Assembly: GCF_011397635.1 (NCBI RefSeq)
Contig: NC_064771.1
Span: 16,183,379-16,247,378, forward strand
Reading direction: 5' to 3'
Length of the DNA: 64,000 nucleotides
Source: Epinephelus fuscoguttatus
Taxonomy: Eukaryota; Chordata; Actinopteri; Perciformes; Serranidae
Shown here in pieces: positions 1-11,171 of the stretch. The notes under the pieces are model-generated. The model saw nothing but the letters and a program-made list of their open reading frames with translations. It had not been told where the DNA came from and did no database searches. The position numbers were made by a program, and so were the translations under genes. Positions within the stretch are counted from its first letter, which is position 1, and the number at the start of each line of letters is the position of its first letter.

Positions 1-290
1 TGCTTACGTTGCTGCCGGGATACAGCTGAGGAGAAGCTGGCTGCTAATGCTATGTACCGGGACACTGCTAACGCTGCTGCCGGGATACAGCTGAGGAGAA
101 GCCGGCTGCTAATGCTTTGTACCGGGACACTGCTAACGCTGCTGCCGGGATACAGCTGAGGAGAAGCAGGTTGCTAATGCTATGTACCGGGACACTGCTA
201 ACGCTGCTGTCGGGATACAGCTGAGGAGAAGCAGGTTGCTAATGCTATGTACAGGGACACTGCTAATGCTGCTTGCCGTGCTGCTGTAGC
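1..290. repeat. Minisatellite, 65-bp unit, about 4.3 copies
   Basis: The motif GCTGCCGGGATACAGCTGAG recurs at positions 11, 76 and 141, and with one change at 206, so the period is 65 bp. A fifth, degraded unit runs to about 290. The units differ by only a few bases, which points to recent homogenisation. The array starts at the window edge and may continue to the left. The unit length is not a multiple of three and the frames carry stops, so it is not a coding repeat. From memory of similar teleost repeats, the array may be the interior of the TTAA-ended element whose other end lies near 551. That link is inference. Confidence 0.9.
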
Positions 291-551
291 TCAGTCGTAA
301 CTGATGCTGAGACTCTACTGACTGCGTGACTGGTAGACAGCGGTGGGTGGCGCAACAGGCCAAAACACAAATTCAAAACATAAACATGATTTGCGGACTG
401 TAAAAATGTTTTTTAAATGCGAATATTCTGGATGTACTATTGTTGTCGGTGAGATCAGTATGTTATATGAACATTATTCCTTAGTCTCTGTGACATATTA
501 GGAGGATTTTACCACTATTTGCTGTAGGTGTCTTACATATAGCTCCTTTAA
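291..551. repeat. Probable end of a TTAA-flanked non-autonomous DNA element
   Basis: The block ends in CATATAGCTCCTTTAA, with TTAA at 548-551. This resembles the AGGAG-type termini next to TTAA seen on the long-armed element at 11.2 kb, so a TTAA-specific transposon end is plausible. The opposite end is not identified and may lie left of the window, beyond the minisatellite. No coding potential was seen. Confidence 0.35.
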
Positions 552-589
552 GTGCATAACTTTACCGAAGTACGTGAGGTGCTAATTCA

Positions 590-962
590 ACACATTCTCA
601 CTCCAACCTCGTCACATATCGACATTTGGTCATGGAAGCTCCACGTCCAGATATGACATGAAAGGTACCCTGGGTGCGTTGATTGTTGACATTCTGGGAC
701 GTCATGTCAAGTTCTGCCTGTTACATGCATTATCTTCTTTGAAAATACACTTCCATTTACACAGGTAATGTACCGTTTACATACAGTCTCTTTGAAAATA
801 ACTACCTCGGTACAACACCGCAAATTTTTAGGCAAAAACAAGTGGTTAGGTTTAGGAAAAAAGAACAGGGTTTGGGTTTTTAAGCTTACAGGTTGCAAAC
901 ACTGCTCTCTCGGCTGAAAGTCGGTATTTGTTTCACTCCGGAGTGAGACGAGGTTGGCCAAA
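590..962. repeat. Repeat-like remnant with short inverted ends
   Basis: CTCACTCCAACCTCGTC near 598-615 is matched in inverted orientation by GAGTGAGACGAGGTTGG near 942-958. The interior holds GGTTAGGTTTAGGAAAAAAG, a phrase I associate with common teleost interspersed repeats. A degraded non-autonomous DNA element is the likeliest reading. No gene was seen. Confidence 0.4.
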
Positions 963-2218
963 CAAACCGTTGTATTAGAATATGTTGAACCTGCTCAGGC
1001 TAAGGCTAAGCGATGTGTCGCTTGTTTGTAAAATTGCTCACCCTGGCTCTATTTTGGCGAAGCTTCACGTACCTCCATGCTATTTTCGGAGCAACAGCAA
1101 GCTGTTGCTTGGGTCCACTCAGGGCTCTATAGGCACCCTGAATGTTGTTGCTGCTTGTAGTATATCTGGACACTTTATCATGCTTCATCCGCCAGAGTTT
1201 GAAAAAAACACCCAGACCCAAAGCCAGCTTTTTTTTTTTTGTCCAAATACTCAATTATTACAAGTGAGTATCTCTCTCCTTCAGTTTGTGTATTTCATTT
1301 TTGTGTTAAGGTGTTTCTAAGCGGTCGCACACTCTGACCTAACACTGATTATTCACCGTGTTGCGTCAGCTCCACATGGCAACAACAGTAGAGGACAGGA
1401 AGATCCCAAGTAATGATGCTTCATGCTCTAATTTTGAAGGACTTGTTTTATTTTTGGCTCATTCGCCACACATAAGAACTCAAGTGGCTGTGCCAATAAC
1501 ACTACACAGTAACCTCAATGGCCTGGCCATTAATGCATGACAGATAGAGCCTGCTCTACCATGAAGTGCGTGTCACTGTGGGTCACAAAATAAATTACTA
1601 TCAGTTACATTGACTTGGTACATGTAAGGAATCTGACCTTAAGCTATGACCTTCAACATATGTAAGTCATTTTTCTGTTAACACGATATGATTCAGCCAA
1701 CAGCTAGTTCATTAAAGCACGTTTTTGTAATACCCAAAAGGAAAAACTGGTTACTTTGCATAAGTTATGACTGGATGAGCACACAGTTTGTTTGTCATGT
1801 GATCTACGTGAAAAAAAAAAAATTATGTGGTGACCCACATAATCAATAAAATCCCAATGTTCAATTTCATATCATATAAATATGGTATGAATACACTGCA
1901 TGTATAATTGGATGTTTTGTGATTCTCACAGCTTTTACAAACTGTTTCATAAAAATGTCACTTTCCATGCTGATGCTGAAACATGTCCAGCAACAGCTAT
2001 CTTAGCAGCCAGGAAATTGAGCGTTTAATCTTTCAGCAACTGGAAACAATCCTCTAATTACTGTAATTGGCTGGTGAGGAGGCGGGTGTGGTGGCATGGA
2101 GGAGCCACGGTGGCACCCTGATCACCGGCCTCTGACTGTCCTCTGAGCGTCATCAGCCTGGCTGCTTTATCACCTCCGACCACTCTATCCTCCTGGATTG
2201 TGTTTCACCAGTTTGCTC
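963..2218. other. Non-coding stretch, nothing recognised
   Basis: Short open frames occur on both strands, but none resembles a known protein and none shows plausible splice sites. Around 2,050-2,070 the AT-rich string CTCTAATTACTGTAATTGG contains two TAATT homeodomain-type cores. That alone does not establish an enhancer. Confidence 0.4.
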
Positions 2219-2276
2219 ATCACCTCCACCTCACCTCCACCCCACCCCCCACCCCACCCCACCCCCCACCCCGCCC
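2219..2276. repeat. C-rich low-complexity tract
   Basis: The tract is almost entirely C with interspersed CA and CT. It contains at least five runs of four or more C within about 45 bases. The minus strand is therefore G-rich with closely spaced G runs, a sequence form compatible with a G-quadruplex. Any regulatory role is inference. Confidence 0.75.
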
Positions 2277-2769
2277 TGAAGACCACACAGGGAGAGCTTG
2301 TGTATTTCTGTATGGGCGGAAGACGTGGAGTTTTCATTAAAATCTTGATTCCTGGAAGCGTTAGTGTAATAGTAATGTGGAGTCATAAAATATTGAACAT
2401 GGTGTTTTTAGGTGAAACTTAATTTACTCTAATGTTGTACCCATTTAAGAATAGCTAAAATCTTACCTCTGGGCTGAGCCCCTCAATTATTTTGAAGCTA
2501 GAGTTAAGGAGCAGCTAAATCTAATTGATGATTGATTTTGTCCATGCGCAGTGGGAATTGGAAGCGAAACAGGCCAAAATCCAACCCATTAATCAATCAC
2601 TTAATCAATACGAAATAATGTCACAGCTGTGTCCCCTTGTAGTCATATGGTACTGTTGTAATTTATACAGATCAATACAGGAAGGGGCTTTACGTCGGAG
2701 TTTAAATAGTCAAAACAGTCACGAGGTCAAAGGAAAACACTTACTTTGACAGCTTTATTTCTCCATGTG

Positions 2770-3721
2770 ACACAGACACACACAATCAGATCTGGGTCAC
2801 TTTAATGTGTGGCCCTATATCTGATACATATCTGATCGCTGCAACACATGAGTTTTTCCCATATATCCATGTTTTTTCATGCCATACTTCACTGGGCAGA
2901 TGCAGATCAGTCACCATAAGTATGCCGTAGCCATACTGCTGCAAGGGTCTGCACGGACCCAAGGTGGAATTTTACATGCTGCCCATGTTTTTGTTACTGA
3001 CTGTAGGCATAGCGAGTGTGCTGACTGCACATGCTCCAAATTTCTTGTTCCACGCTGCAGTCCAGCCCGACGCCAGCAGCAACCACCTCACCACATTGAA
3101 GACAGATTTAGGTTGGATATTCGACAGGCTTGCACATCAGACCCAGCAGCATCTTCTTAGTTTCACTTTCATACGATGCTGGAGAATGGTAAACTCTGCC
3201 ATTTACTGCTGGGGGCTGACTAGAGCCCTCACTCGTACTATGAATGGAACCATGTACGTGTCCACGTGACCACAGCTGAAATTCAATGGGAAAAGCATGT
3301 TAGAGCCTTTAATCGGCCCAAAGCCCATTTGTAAGACAGCCTGTTATCCTGAAAATAAATGGCCATTGCTCCAAACGACCATTTCTCCGGAAATATGTTT
3401 TATGCTCTCCCAAACAGAAGCATGTGGCTACATATTACGCAGGAAAACATCTGACCTTCCTACTATGCCTATCATTTGGGAGATGAAGCCTGCACCACTA
3501 TGTCACTAATTTTTTCCCCAAATGCCTGTTTTGTTTGTGACGTTTCTATTGTTATTCCAACCTGCATGTGTGTGACCTTATTGGTTGCATTTGAGGCATT
3601 TCAGGGTGAGATCCAGATATGGGCCACTTCAAACATAGATGTGAGCAGATTAGGCAGAAAGATCGGATCAGGAGAAAAGTTGGAATTGAGCATTAAGTCC
3701 TGATATGTGAACGTAGCCTAA
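2770..3721. repeat. Possible MITE remnant ending in TGAACGTAGCCT
   Basis: The right end, AAGTCCTGATATGTGAACGTAGCC, resembles the terminus of abundant teleost MITEs that begin AGGCTACGTTCACA. A phrase typical of such elements (GTCACTTTAATGTGTGGCCC) occurs at about 2,789. The left boundary is uncertain. The overlapping open frames of 93 and 101 codons have no recognisable domain and are treated as chance. Confidence 0.3.
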
Positions 3722-4433
3722 TAATCATATTATTGCTCCATGAACTTTGACACAATTGGTTGCATCAATTTTGCCCTAGGCATTTTGGTATTTAGATACA
3801 CTGTGCACCAACTCTGTCCAACTGCCTAGAGCAAACAACAGAGATTTAAGTGAAGGAATGATGCAAAACTTCAAGCCAAAGGTGTCTTTACACACGACAT
3901 TGCTTCATTCAAAACTCCCTTTGAACCAAGGGATTTTTTTGTAACCAAGACACGGTAGTTTTAGCAGTAACTGAGGTATGAGGAGTGCGAAGGAGAGCCC
4001 ACAGTGTATGGTGCTGTCAGCCCGGCTTAGTGTCAGGTCCTGTACCGGCCGTGCTGAGCTGGTGTCACGGTGAGTCTCCAAGGCAGGGTACCAGCAGAGT
4101 GGTGACACTCCCAGGACATGCGACCTTTTACCAACAGTCACCCTGGACTGCTCTCTCCACTGGACATCTCAGAAGTAGTCATTTACATGTTATTAACAAT
4201 CTTTAAACTACAAACTGTGCACAAAGCAGACAATGTCATGCTGTTGTTTGTGTGAACATTAGCAAGGCCATTGTGGCTATTTAGCCCTTGTGATACTCAT
4301 ATATTAATGTAATCGAAGTGGATTTCATTTTGGCTTTGCCTTATAATTGATGTCATTGGTGTAAACACTTTTTCACAACCTTGTCATCTTTATCTTCAAT
4401 TATTGTTTCCCTACATTTACCAGTGTCTCTCGG

Positions 4434-4532
4434 CAGCTGGGTGTGAACTCGCTGCATTCAGCTGAGGCTCACACGTGTACAGCAGCTGGAGAGAGCAATT
4501 ACATGTAACTGGAGTGAGACATTTTTCAGCTG
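4434..4532. promoter_or_regulatory. Cluster of five E-boxes
   Basis: CAGCTG occurs at 4434-4439, 4459-4464, 4483-4488 and 4527-4532, and CACGTG at 4472-4477. That is five palindromic E-boxes within 99 bases. Such clusters are known binding substrates for bHLH factors. No gene lies nearby in the window, so a distal element is possible but unproven. Confidence 0.4.
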
Positions 4533-4784
4533 AGAAAAGCTTAGAGTACTGAACATAAAATGTCCTTTGGTTGCATTGCATCATGGTCTCGTGAGGCCTC
4601 TGTCTGAAGATAGTTTGGCAGCTTTAACACTTCAGGGATGGATTTCCCTCTGCATGGGTGTTGAATTTAACAAAAACCTTGCTTTAGACAGCTGCTCTTG
4701 CTCATTCATTCTGAAGAAATGACCTTTATATGATGTCATGTTGTTTTTGTTTGGTCTATAAAAAAATATGAATGATTCATGGCT

Positions 4785-4910
4785 ATTTTTATTAGCCACG
4801 CTTGCGGCAAGAATGGCAATGTTGGTCAGTCAGACAGAAATATCTTGGCAACACCTGGGTGGATTGCCATGAAATTTGGTAGAAATATTTAGGTTGCCCA
4901 AAGGATAAAT
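4785..4910. repeat. Interspersed-repeat fragment
   Basis: The phrase GGATTGCCATGAAATTTGGT (about 4,861-4,880) followed by AAGGATAAATCCTAATGATG is one I associate with a very common teleost repeat. Its class is not certain to me. Confidence 0.4.
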
Positions 4911-7900
4911 CCTAATGATGTTGTTGATCCAGTAATCGTTCTTAAGAGAAGTTAACGAATCGTGTCGTCTCTATAGTTAGACCTTTTCGTTGCCATCTTT
5001 GTGTAAATTACCCTTCTTTTTCTCCCTCCCATCTTTGTATTCTTCCGGTTTCATGCCAGTTGCATGATAGAAATGTCATCAGGACGCCCACTCACTAGCT
5101 GTGAATTCTCTGGACAGTTGCCTGCTCTGTTCACACATGGGCTCATTCGGACATTATAATGAATTTGTACAAGGGAGTTGGCAGGGTTAAGTCCTTAACA
5201 TCTGCACCAAATGTTTGGGACACTCACATAGAGCTCCTCCAGGTAATGTCTGGGTAATTTCAGGTTTCAGTTCATGGATGAAAGGGGCTATTATAAAGTA
5301 TATGTTGATTTGACAATGTAATAGCTGTAGAATAATGACAGCATCAGTGTTTAAATTGGTTCTCTATAAGCATCGTTTCACAATGCAATCATGTCTGCCA
5401 CTGGGTACAATCTCCCAGGAGAATGAAGGCTTAATTTATGGCACAAAGGAAGTGTGTCAACCATTGCACAACCAAAACAGGAAGAAGATAATGCTTTTGC
5501 TTTTATCATTAGCTGTCCACAGCTAGCCGCAGTTACTAAGAGTATCAATGTAAATTCTTTACGCTTACTATCCTCAGTAATGGAAATGGCAGATAACGGA
5601 ACAACCAAAGTGACTGTGGAAACTGTAGTAGTAGCAGCTAGACTCTGAGAAAAACTGAATTTACAAATGCACCATGTCAGGTCACTCACTCTCTGGGACG
5701 AGTACTTGAAAAAGTAAACATTGACCAATGGGAGCAGACTGGCCAGCCCGTATGCTTTCACTCAGTAGATGGATGATTTGACAGGACTGTGGGATGGCCG
5801 GCTTTGTGCTTGATTACTGTGCCGATCTTACAAAGTAGGGTGACACTTGAACAGTTTCCTCCAGTTTCGTTAGAAGCTAACGTTAGCTAAAGCGCTAAAA
5901 AGTAAGCCTTATGGAGAAATCATTGATCGAGGATTCAACAAGAATCTACATAATAACCTTTAATACACATAACGTTATTCATCCCTATAACAATAAATAC
6001 TTTTTCCTGAACCTGATATGAAGTGTGCGCTGCACATGCAAGCATTTTTTGATGATCTCCTCCGTACAGTCCTTTCATCTTATTGCATTTAACCATAGTT
6101 GTCTTTGTGGTGTTGACAGGCAGTGGCAGCTGGTATGTGATAAAATTTAAGTTTTGAGCCATGACTTCTCTTTCTCTGGCTCCCTGTAATACAACAAGAC
6201 CACATTTTAAGACTCCTGTGTAGCCTATAGCCCTGTGGTGGCGAGTCGTGCTTTGCCTCCAGCTTATAAAATGATGTCATTGTGACGTCAGCCCTAAAAG
6301 GGTCTATACCACTTGGAAACCCAGGGTGGTAAAGTTGTCTGTTTCCACTAAAACATTTCTTTTGAGAGAATGTTAAGAGCTATTGCATCACAGTCTGTTA
6401 GCACACGAAAAATATTATGACTTAAAATGTCTACATTTATTCTAAAATGTGTTTTGGCTGGCAGCTGTCTATCTGAGGATTCAAAAAGGAAGTTTCAGTA
6501 ACCCTATTTGATCTCATAATAATTAAAGGCACAGTCTTTGTGGTTCGTTTATCTGCCTGTGTCCTCTGTATTCCTCCCGGCCTTTTCTACAGGGAACATC
6601 TAATCAGCTCCTGTGTAATTGGAGCTGTGTTAAGATGATCTGCAGGAGTGGGACGTTGGCTCTTATCACACGCACACGCACACACACACGCACACACACA
6701 CAATGTGAACTGTAGCGCTCTGGCAAGAGCAATTATTACTTCAACATTGGCACCTTTGGTTACAATGGAAAACGGCATGTCCATGGGGAGTTGGGAACTC
6801 TAATAAGATGCTGTACATTTTCTCACTTTTCCACCTTATAACCTTTAAGAGAATGCATAATTATCCAGACTTTGTGGTCTTTTCATCTGTCCGATGTAAA
6901 AGGTTTATCAGGAGCCACAGAGGAGGTTTGTGTTCAGTCCTGTCAGACCTGGCTCTGCAGAAGAGCACTGTAATTTTTTAATATCTAGATTGATTTGGGA
7001 AGAGAAGGAGATTTGTAATGCCTGACAATGGCATTGCCAACTGTTTACTGGCCTGTGTTCTAGATGTTCTTCCCTGTCGCATAAATATCATTGAATTAAA
7101 AACACTGTATTTGTGGAGAAGAACACAGCAAATATTTTCTTTCATATTACCTGGTTTGTGTCTGTTTCTTTGCCAACATCTTGGTAACTGAAAACCAGTG
7201 AAAAGGACAGCTTGTCATCATCTGCTGCTAGTTGAATGAAATCTTTGAGGAGCTTTTGGATTCGTTTAGCAAAACCACCAAACTCTGCGTCTGTTGGGCA
7301 ACCAACCAGTTTCTCTTTACTCTGTCAGACAGGTGTCGTTTCTTCGCAGTTTCCTTAGTTTTTTTTTTTTTTTTAAAATCCAAAATGGTGTGTCATTTTG
7401 TGTTTGTTCTTGTATTCTCCCAGAGGAATCATAAAGTGCTCTGCGCTTTTATAGACCTCAGCACTGCTGAGCGTGCGGCTGTCCAGCAAAGTAACTACTG
7501 CGCTGTCAAATAAGTGAGAGTCCCAAAGTACAACAGGACTTTCAGTATTTTGCAGGGTCAGTGCAGAGTGCCTTCTCCTCCAGCCACCCTGGTATTAAAT
7601 CAGAGCTATCAGACTATATCTTTGAATCACCATTATGCTCCACTATAACCAACATGGAGGGATTTATTTGAACTTTTAATGTTCTCATAGATTTAAATAC
7701 ATGTTCAAAACAGGGGACAGCACCAGTGTTGGAATAGAGTAAGACATTAAATAAGAACGAAGCACACAAGCTCACTCTGTTCAAAAGCACAGGTAAACAG
7801 CCCCAGTTCTTTCTTCTTCTGCTTTTGATTGCAGATTGCCCACATTAGCCATCTGCTTCCTTGACGCCTGTTGTCTTTTTATGGATGCTGGTTACCTCAG

Positions 7901-9400
7901 CCAACGCCTAAATGCCGTTTCAAGCAGACATCTCATCAAAATGCATGTTAGGCAGTACAGTTGCTATGATGATGTGTTTTTGTCTGCCAATTACAAAAAT
8001 GGCATTTCATTTCAAATTCAGCAAAAAATCTGAAGTCTGAACAGGGGGGGAAAAGCAACATTTGCAAAGGCTGCTACAGCTACATCATACTGGTGTCATA
8101 CATGTTCATATGCTCTCACATTGTACTAACAGATTCAATTCACACTTAAGACATACAACCTTTTTTTCTGCTGAATGAGACAAAACTATTAATGCTGTGT
8201 ATGGATCTGTGATTAGGCTCACAGCTGCTGAACAGGATTAGTCCTCAACTCCAGCTCTTGTCCATTTCCTTCCAATTGAGCTATCTAATCTTATTACTTC
8301 ACTAATTAACTGCAGCCGGTGGTATTTTTAGTTTCTAGGTCAGCCTAGCATCCCCATGACCTGTGTGGACTGGCTGGATTTGTGTGGTTATACACTAACT
8401 CTAAGTAATAATGTGTGACATTTTGATAGAAGTGCTTTGCTGATTGGTACATCTCATTAGTGATTCAAACTATTATCAGTTCATGAAAGCATTTCTAAAA
8501 AAAAAAAATCCTCTGATACACAGGAACTGATGTGCTTGGTCACCCTGATTGACAAGTGATCTTTGGGGGGGGGATGCTGTCAAAAAAAAACACAGCAATG
8601 AACAAGAAAGATGTTTCCAAAATTAGGATAAAACACCAAATGTCATATTAATTACAACTTTGTGTATAAGTAATTAGAACATTTTTTTTCCATCATTGAT
8701 TTGTTATAAGCACTTTTTTTTACTGCCATTTAAACAAAGCAGTGACCTTCAAGAGGACATGTCTTTTCAGGCAGCTCAAAGGCAGTCTTTAGAGTGATGT
8801 GAAGCGACAGGAAGGATCACCACTGACCTGCCCACACAGGCAAACATCCAGTCCAGAAACTTCTCTTTGAGAAATTGCACCCATCTATCAAAGTCACAAG
8901 AACATGAAAAAAGATGTATCTTTTATCTACTAACAAACTACAATCTAGTGCTTTTGCATTTGTGGCTGTTCACAGAAAAATGAATTTATGGCAGAGGGTT
9001 GCATCCTGATAGTTGGAATGACATTGTTTTTAAGATTGTAGAATTTGAAGTTAAATTTTTTTTTTTCTGAGGACCCCATACAAGATCGAGTATGTACTGG
9101 GGCGCCCCTCATGTTTGTCCCTTAAAATAATTTGAAGTAGCCTATTTTTTACACTTACATAGTCTTGTAGTTTTGGGATAGAACCAACGTATTATTAGAA
9201 ATGTATTAAAAATGTCTGCACCATCTCTTTTTTTTTCCTACTTGTCTGCATTGGTCTTCATAGCTTAGCGCCACAAAAGGGTGTAAGCTTCTTGTGAAGA
9301 TTGATGCACTGTTAATCTTGCAGTCAAGTATTTTATACCCATAATGTGTGGTTGTGACCGTCACCCACCCTCCCTGGAGACTAGCCTAACAGCCTTTATT
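4911..9400. other. Gene-poor stretch
   Basis: The longest frames (127 codons at 5378-5761 minus, 93 codons at 7232-7513 plus) have no domain, signal or splice context that I can defend. Homopolymers occur near 7,360 (T), 8,495 (A) and 8,564 (G). Nothing else was identified apart from the CA repeat listed separately. Confidence 0.45.
6666..6702. repeat. (CA)n microsatellite with CG interruptions
   Basis: A run of CA dinucleotides is interrupted by several CG steps. It is a simple repeat with no evident gene. Confidence 0.9.
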
Positions 9401-9539
9401 GGAAAAACTTCCTAATATGAGCCAGAGAGGGCCGTGATACACCAAAGTGTGTCAAGGGGAAAGTAAGGAAACAAGCAAGGGGGAGGGGGCAGGTGCTTAA
9501 GTCTTAAGTTACATAGTGACAGTGCATGCGGAGAAGAAG

Positions 9540-9590
9540 GAGGAAAAACAAACAAACAAATAAACAAACAAACAAAAAAAAACAGGGGAG
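9540..9590. repeat. A-rich (AAAC)n tract
   Basis: About ten AAAC or AAAT units run together and end in a run of A. It sits inside an otherwise unclassified stretch at 9,400-9,860. Confidence 0.8.
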
Positions 9591-9859
9591 AAACAGGCAG
9601 TGTAGCTGATGTATTGTGGCCTTGAGGTGGTTGTGCTCCATGCAGATTATCAAAAATAAACATATACATGTCTACTATACTGTACTGAAAAACAAAAACA
9701 AAAGAGAAGTCTATACTGAACACCAAAAATGTGAGAGTCTTGGTGGAGGGGGAAAGCCCGACTGTAGAGAAGAGTTGCCAGCGCGGTATGGTAGGTTTGA
9801 GAAGCAAGTGGGCCCCTTTGGAGTGATCCCATCGGTTCTTTGTGATGCGTCACGGAGCT

Positions 9860-10620
9860 GAAGTATCGAACATGCATGCGTGTATTTGAACCCTCCCAAT
9901 GTGTTTATGAAAACCATCACCAGGGTTCAGGGCCAGCCCTGCGGGGGAAGGGTTGTGGTATGGCACCCCAAGACCGCAGGAGCGCCCAGACCCCAAGACC
10001 AGGGAGTCGCAGAGGCCGCAGGACACCACGCAGGCCCAAAGACCCAGGGCGGCAATGGCTGGCACTCCCAGAGAGCCAGAGACACACCCCAGACAGGCGG
10101 GGCAGGAGGGCCCGCCCACCCACCGCGCGACACCCCCCCTCTTACTATGATTCTCCGATCCCTGACGGAGAAACATTAACCCTACACCGTGAATGTGAAT
10201 GTGAGTGCCCATAAGTGTGATGTGGTGCATTAAAATTGAGGGACATAGGAGACAGGTGGGGGCAAGGCTGATGGCTACAGCACACTGCTGTCCTGCAGCC
10301 CGTGCAGCCATAGGCACCTGGAACCTGTTCCCATCTGTCCCACAAGATGTAGGTGTATGTGGTGCTTTAAAATTAGAGAACAGATAAGGATGGGCTGGGG
10401 GGCAGCATGGAGGGCTACACCACTGACCCATAGCCTGCCCCATCATGAAGCCCCCCAATCCATCAGTGGTCTGCACCTCGAAGAGTGAGTGTATGTGGTG
10501 CATTAAAACTGTGGAATGTGTGGTGAGTGAACTAAATGTGGTTTAGGAGGCCAGGCCAATGTAGGCCCGGCCCGAGGGCTGGAGGGATGGATGGGAGGGG
10601 CACCATTTCAACACAGAATA
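9860..10620. repeat. GC-rich repeat-like block with ~138-bp periodicity
   Basis: Composition changes sharply from the AT-rich surroundings. In 10,217-10,515 the phrase ATGTGGTGCATTAAAA (once with CTTT) recurs three times, starting near 10,217, 10,356 and 10,493, a spacing of about 137-139 bp. The upstream part (9,930-10,140) is rich in CCC and GGG and opens long frames on both strands, including one of 217 codons on the minus strand. None of these contains a recognisable domain, and GC-rich DNA gives such frames by chance. I read it as part of a repeated element, class unknown. Confidence 0.5.
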
Positions 10621-10779
10621 CTCATAGTATGTTACACAGAACAAAATATAACAATTTAAGAGAAGAGGGCTAATTTGAAGTACATTTCAGGACATGAACA
10701 CACTCAAACACCCATATCAAGAGAGGCATACATAAAGAGGCTAAATAAAAAGCAGCTTCTGATTATTTTAAATAATATA

Positions 10780-10920
10780 ATAATATATAACTGTTAGATT
10801 AGAACATAACCTATGAACTATTTTAGATTTTAAAAATATTTTATTTTTATTATTTTTATATGATTTTCAAAATAAAATGTATTAATTTATGAAGCTTTTT
10901 TTTTTTTTTTTTTTTTTTAA
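10780..10920. repeat. AT-rich stretch ending in a T23 run
   Basis: A stretch of TAATATAATAATATA and TTTTTATTATTTTTAT type sequence is followed by 23 consecutive T at 10,896-10,918. It is low complexity. Confidence 0.8.
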
Positions 10921-10942
10921 ATTTTCACGATAATTTAAATTA

Positions 10943-11010
10943 GTGGATCTGAAACCTTTTACGGACTCCCTGGCAGGGTGCCCCAGACCCCACTTTGAGC
11001 ACCACTGGTT
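10943..11010. mobile_element. hAT-type terminus fragment
   Basis: CCACTTTGAGCACCACTGG near 10,989-11,007 reads on the minus strand as CCAGTGGTGCTCAAAGTGG. This matches the CAGTGGTTCTCAAA style of hAT/Charlie ends. No matching left end was found, so this is a solo or truncated terminus. Confidence 0.4.
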
Positions 11011-11171
11011 TAATATTCTGAACAAGTTTACAGTTGAATGACACCACGTACTTAGTAGACTTCACTGCCTTGTTTGTTTGGTCTTCATCCTGTTTGAAAT
11101 ATATTCAGAGGCGATTTGCGAGCAAGTTATTTCCATGCTCTTTAATTTTCATATAAGCATAACCCATTATA

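Noticed and set aside
1-290. CRISPR-like regular array
   Set aside because: The 65-bp unit is repeated without variable spacers, and the organism is a vertebrate. It is a minisatellite.
5378-5761. 127-codon frame on the minus strand
   Set aside because: No recognisable family, and the opposite strand also has open frames. No exon boundaries are convincing.
9850-10503. 217-codon open frame on the minus strand, with overlapping frames of 112, 99 and 68 codons
   Set aside because: It lies in the GC-rich repeat-like block, all frames are open at once, and no domain or splice signals are visible. It is a composition artefact.
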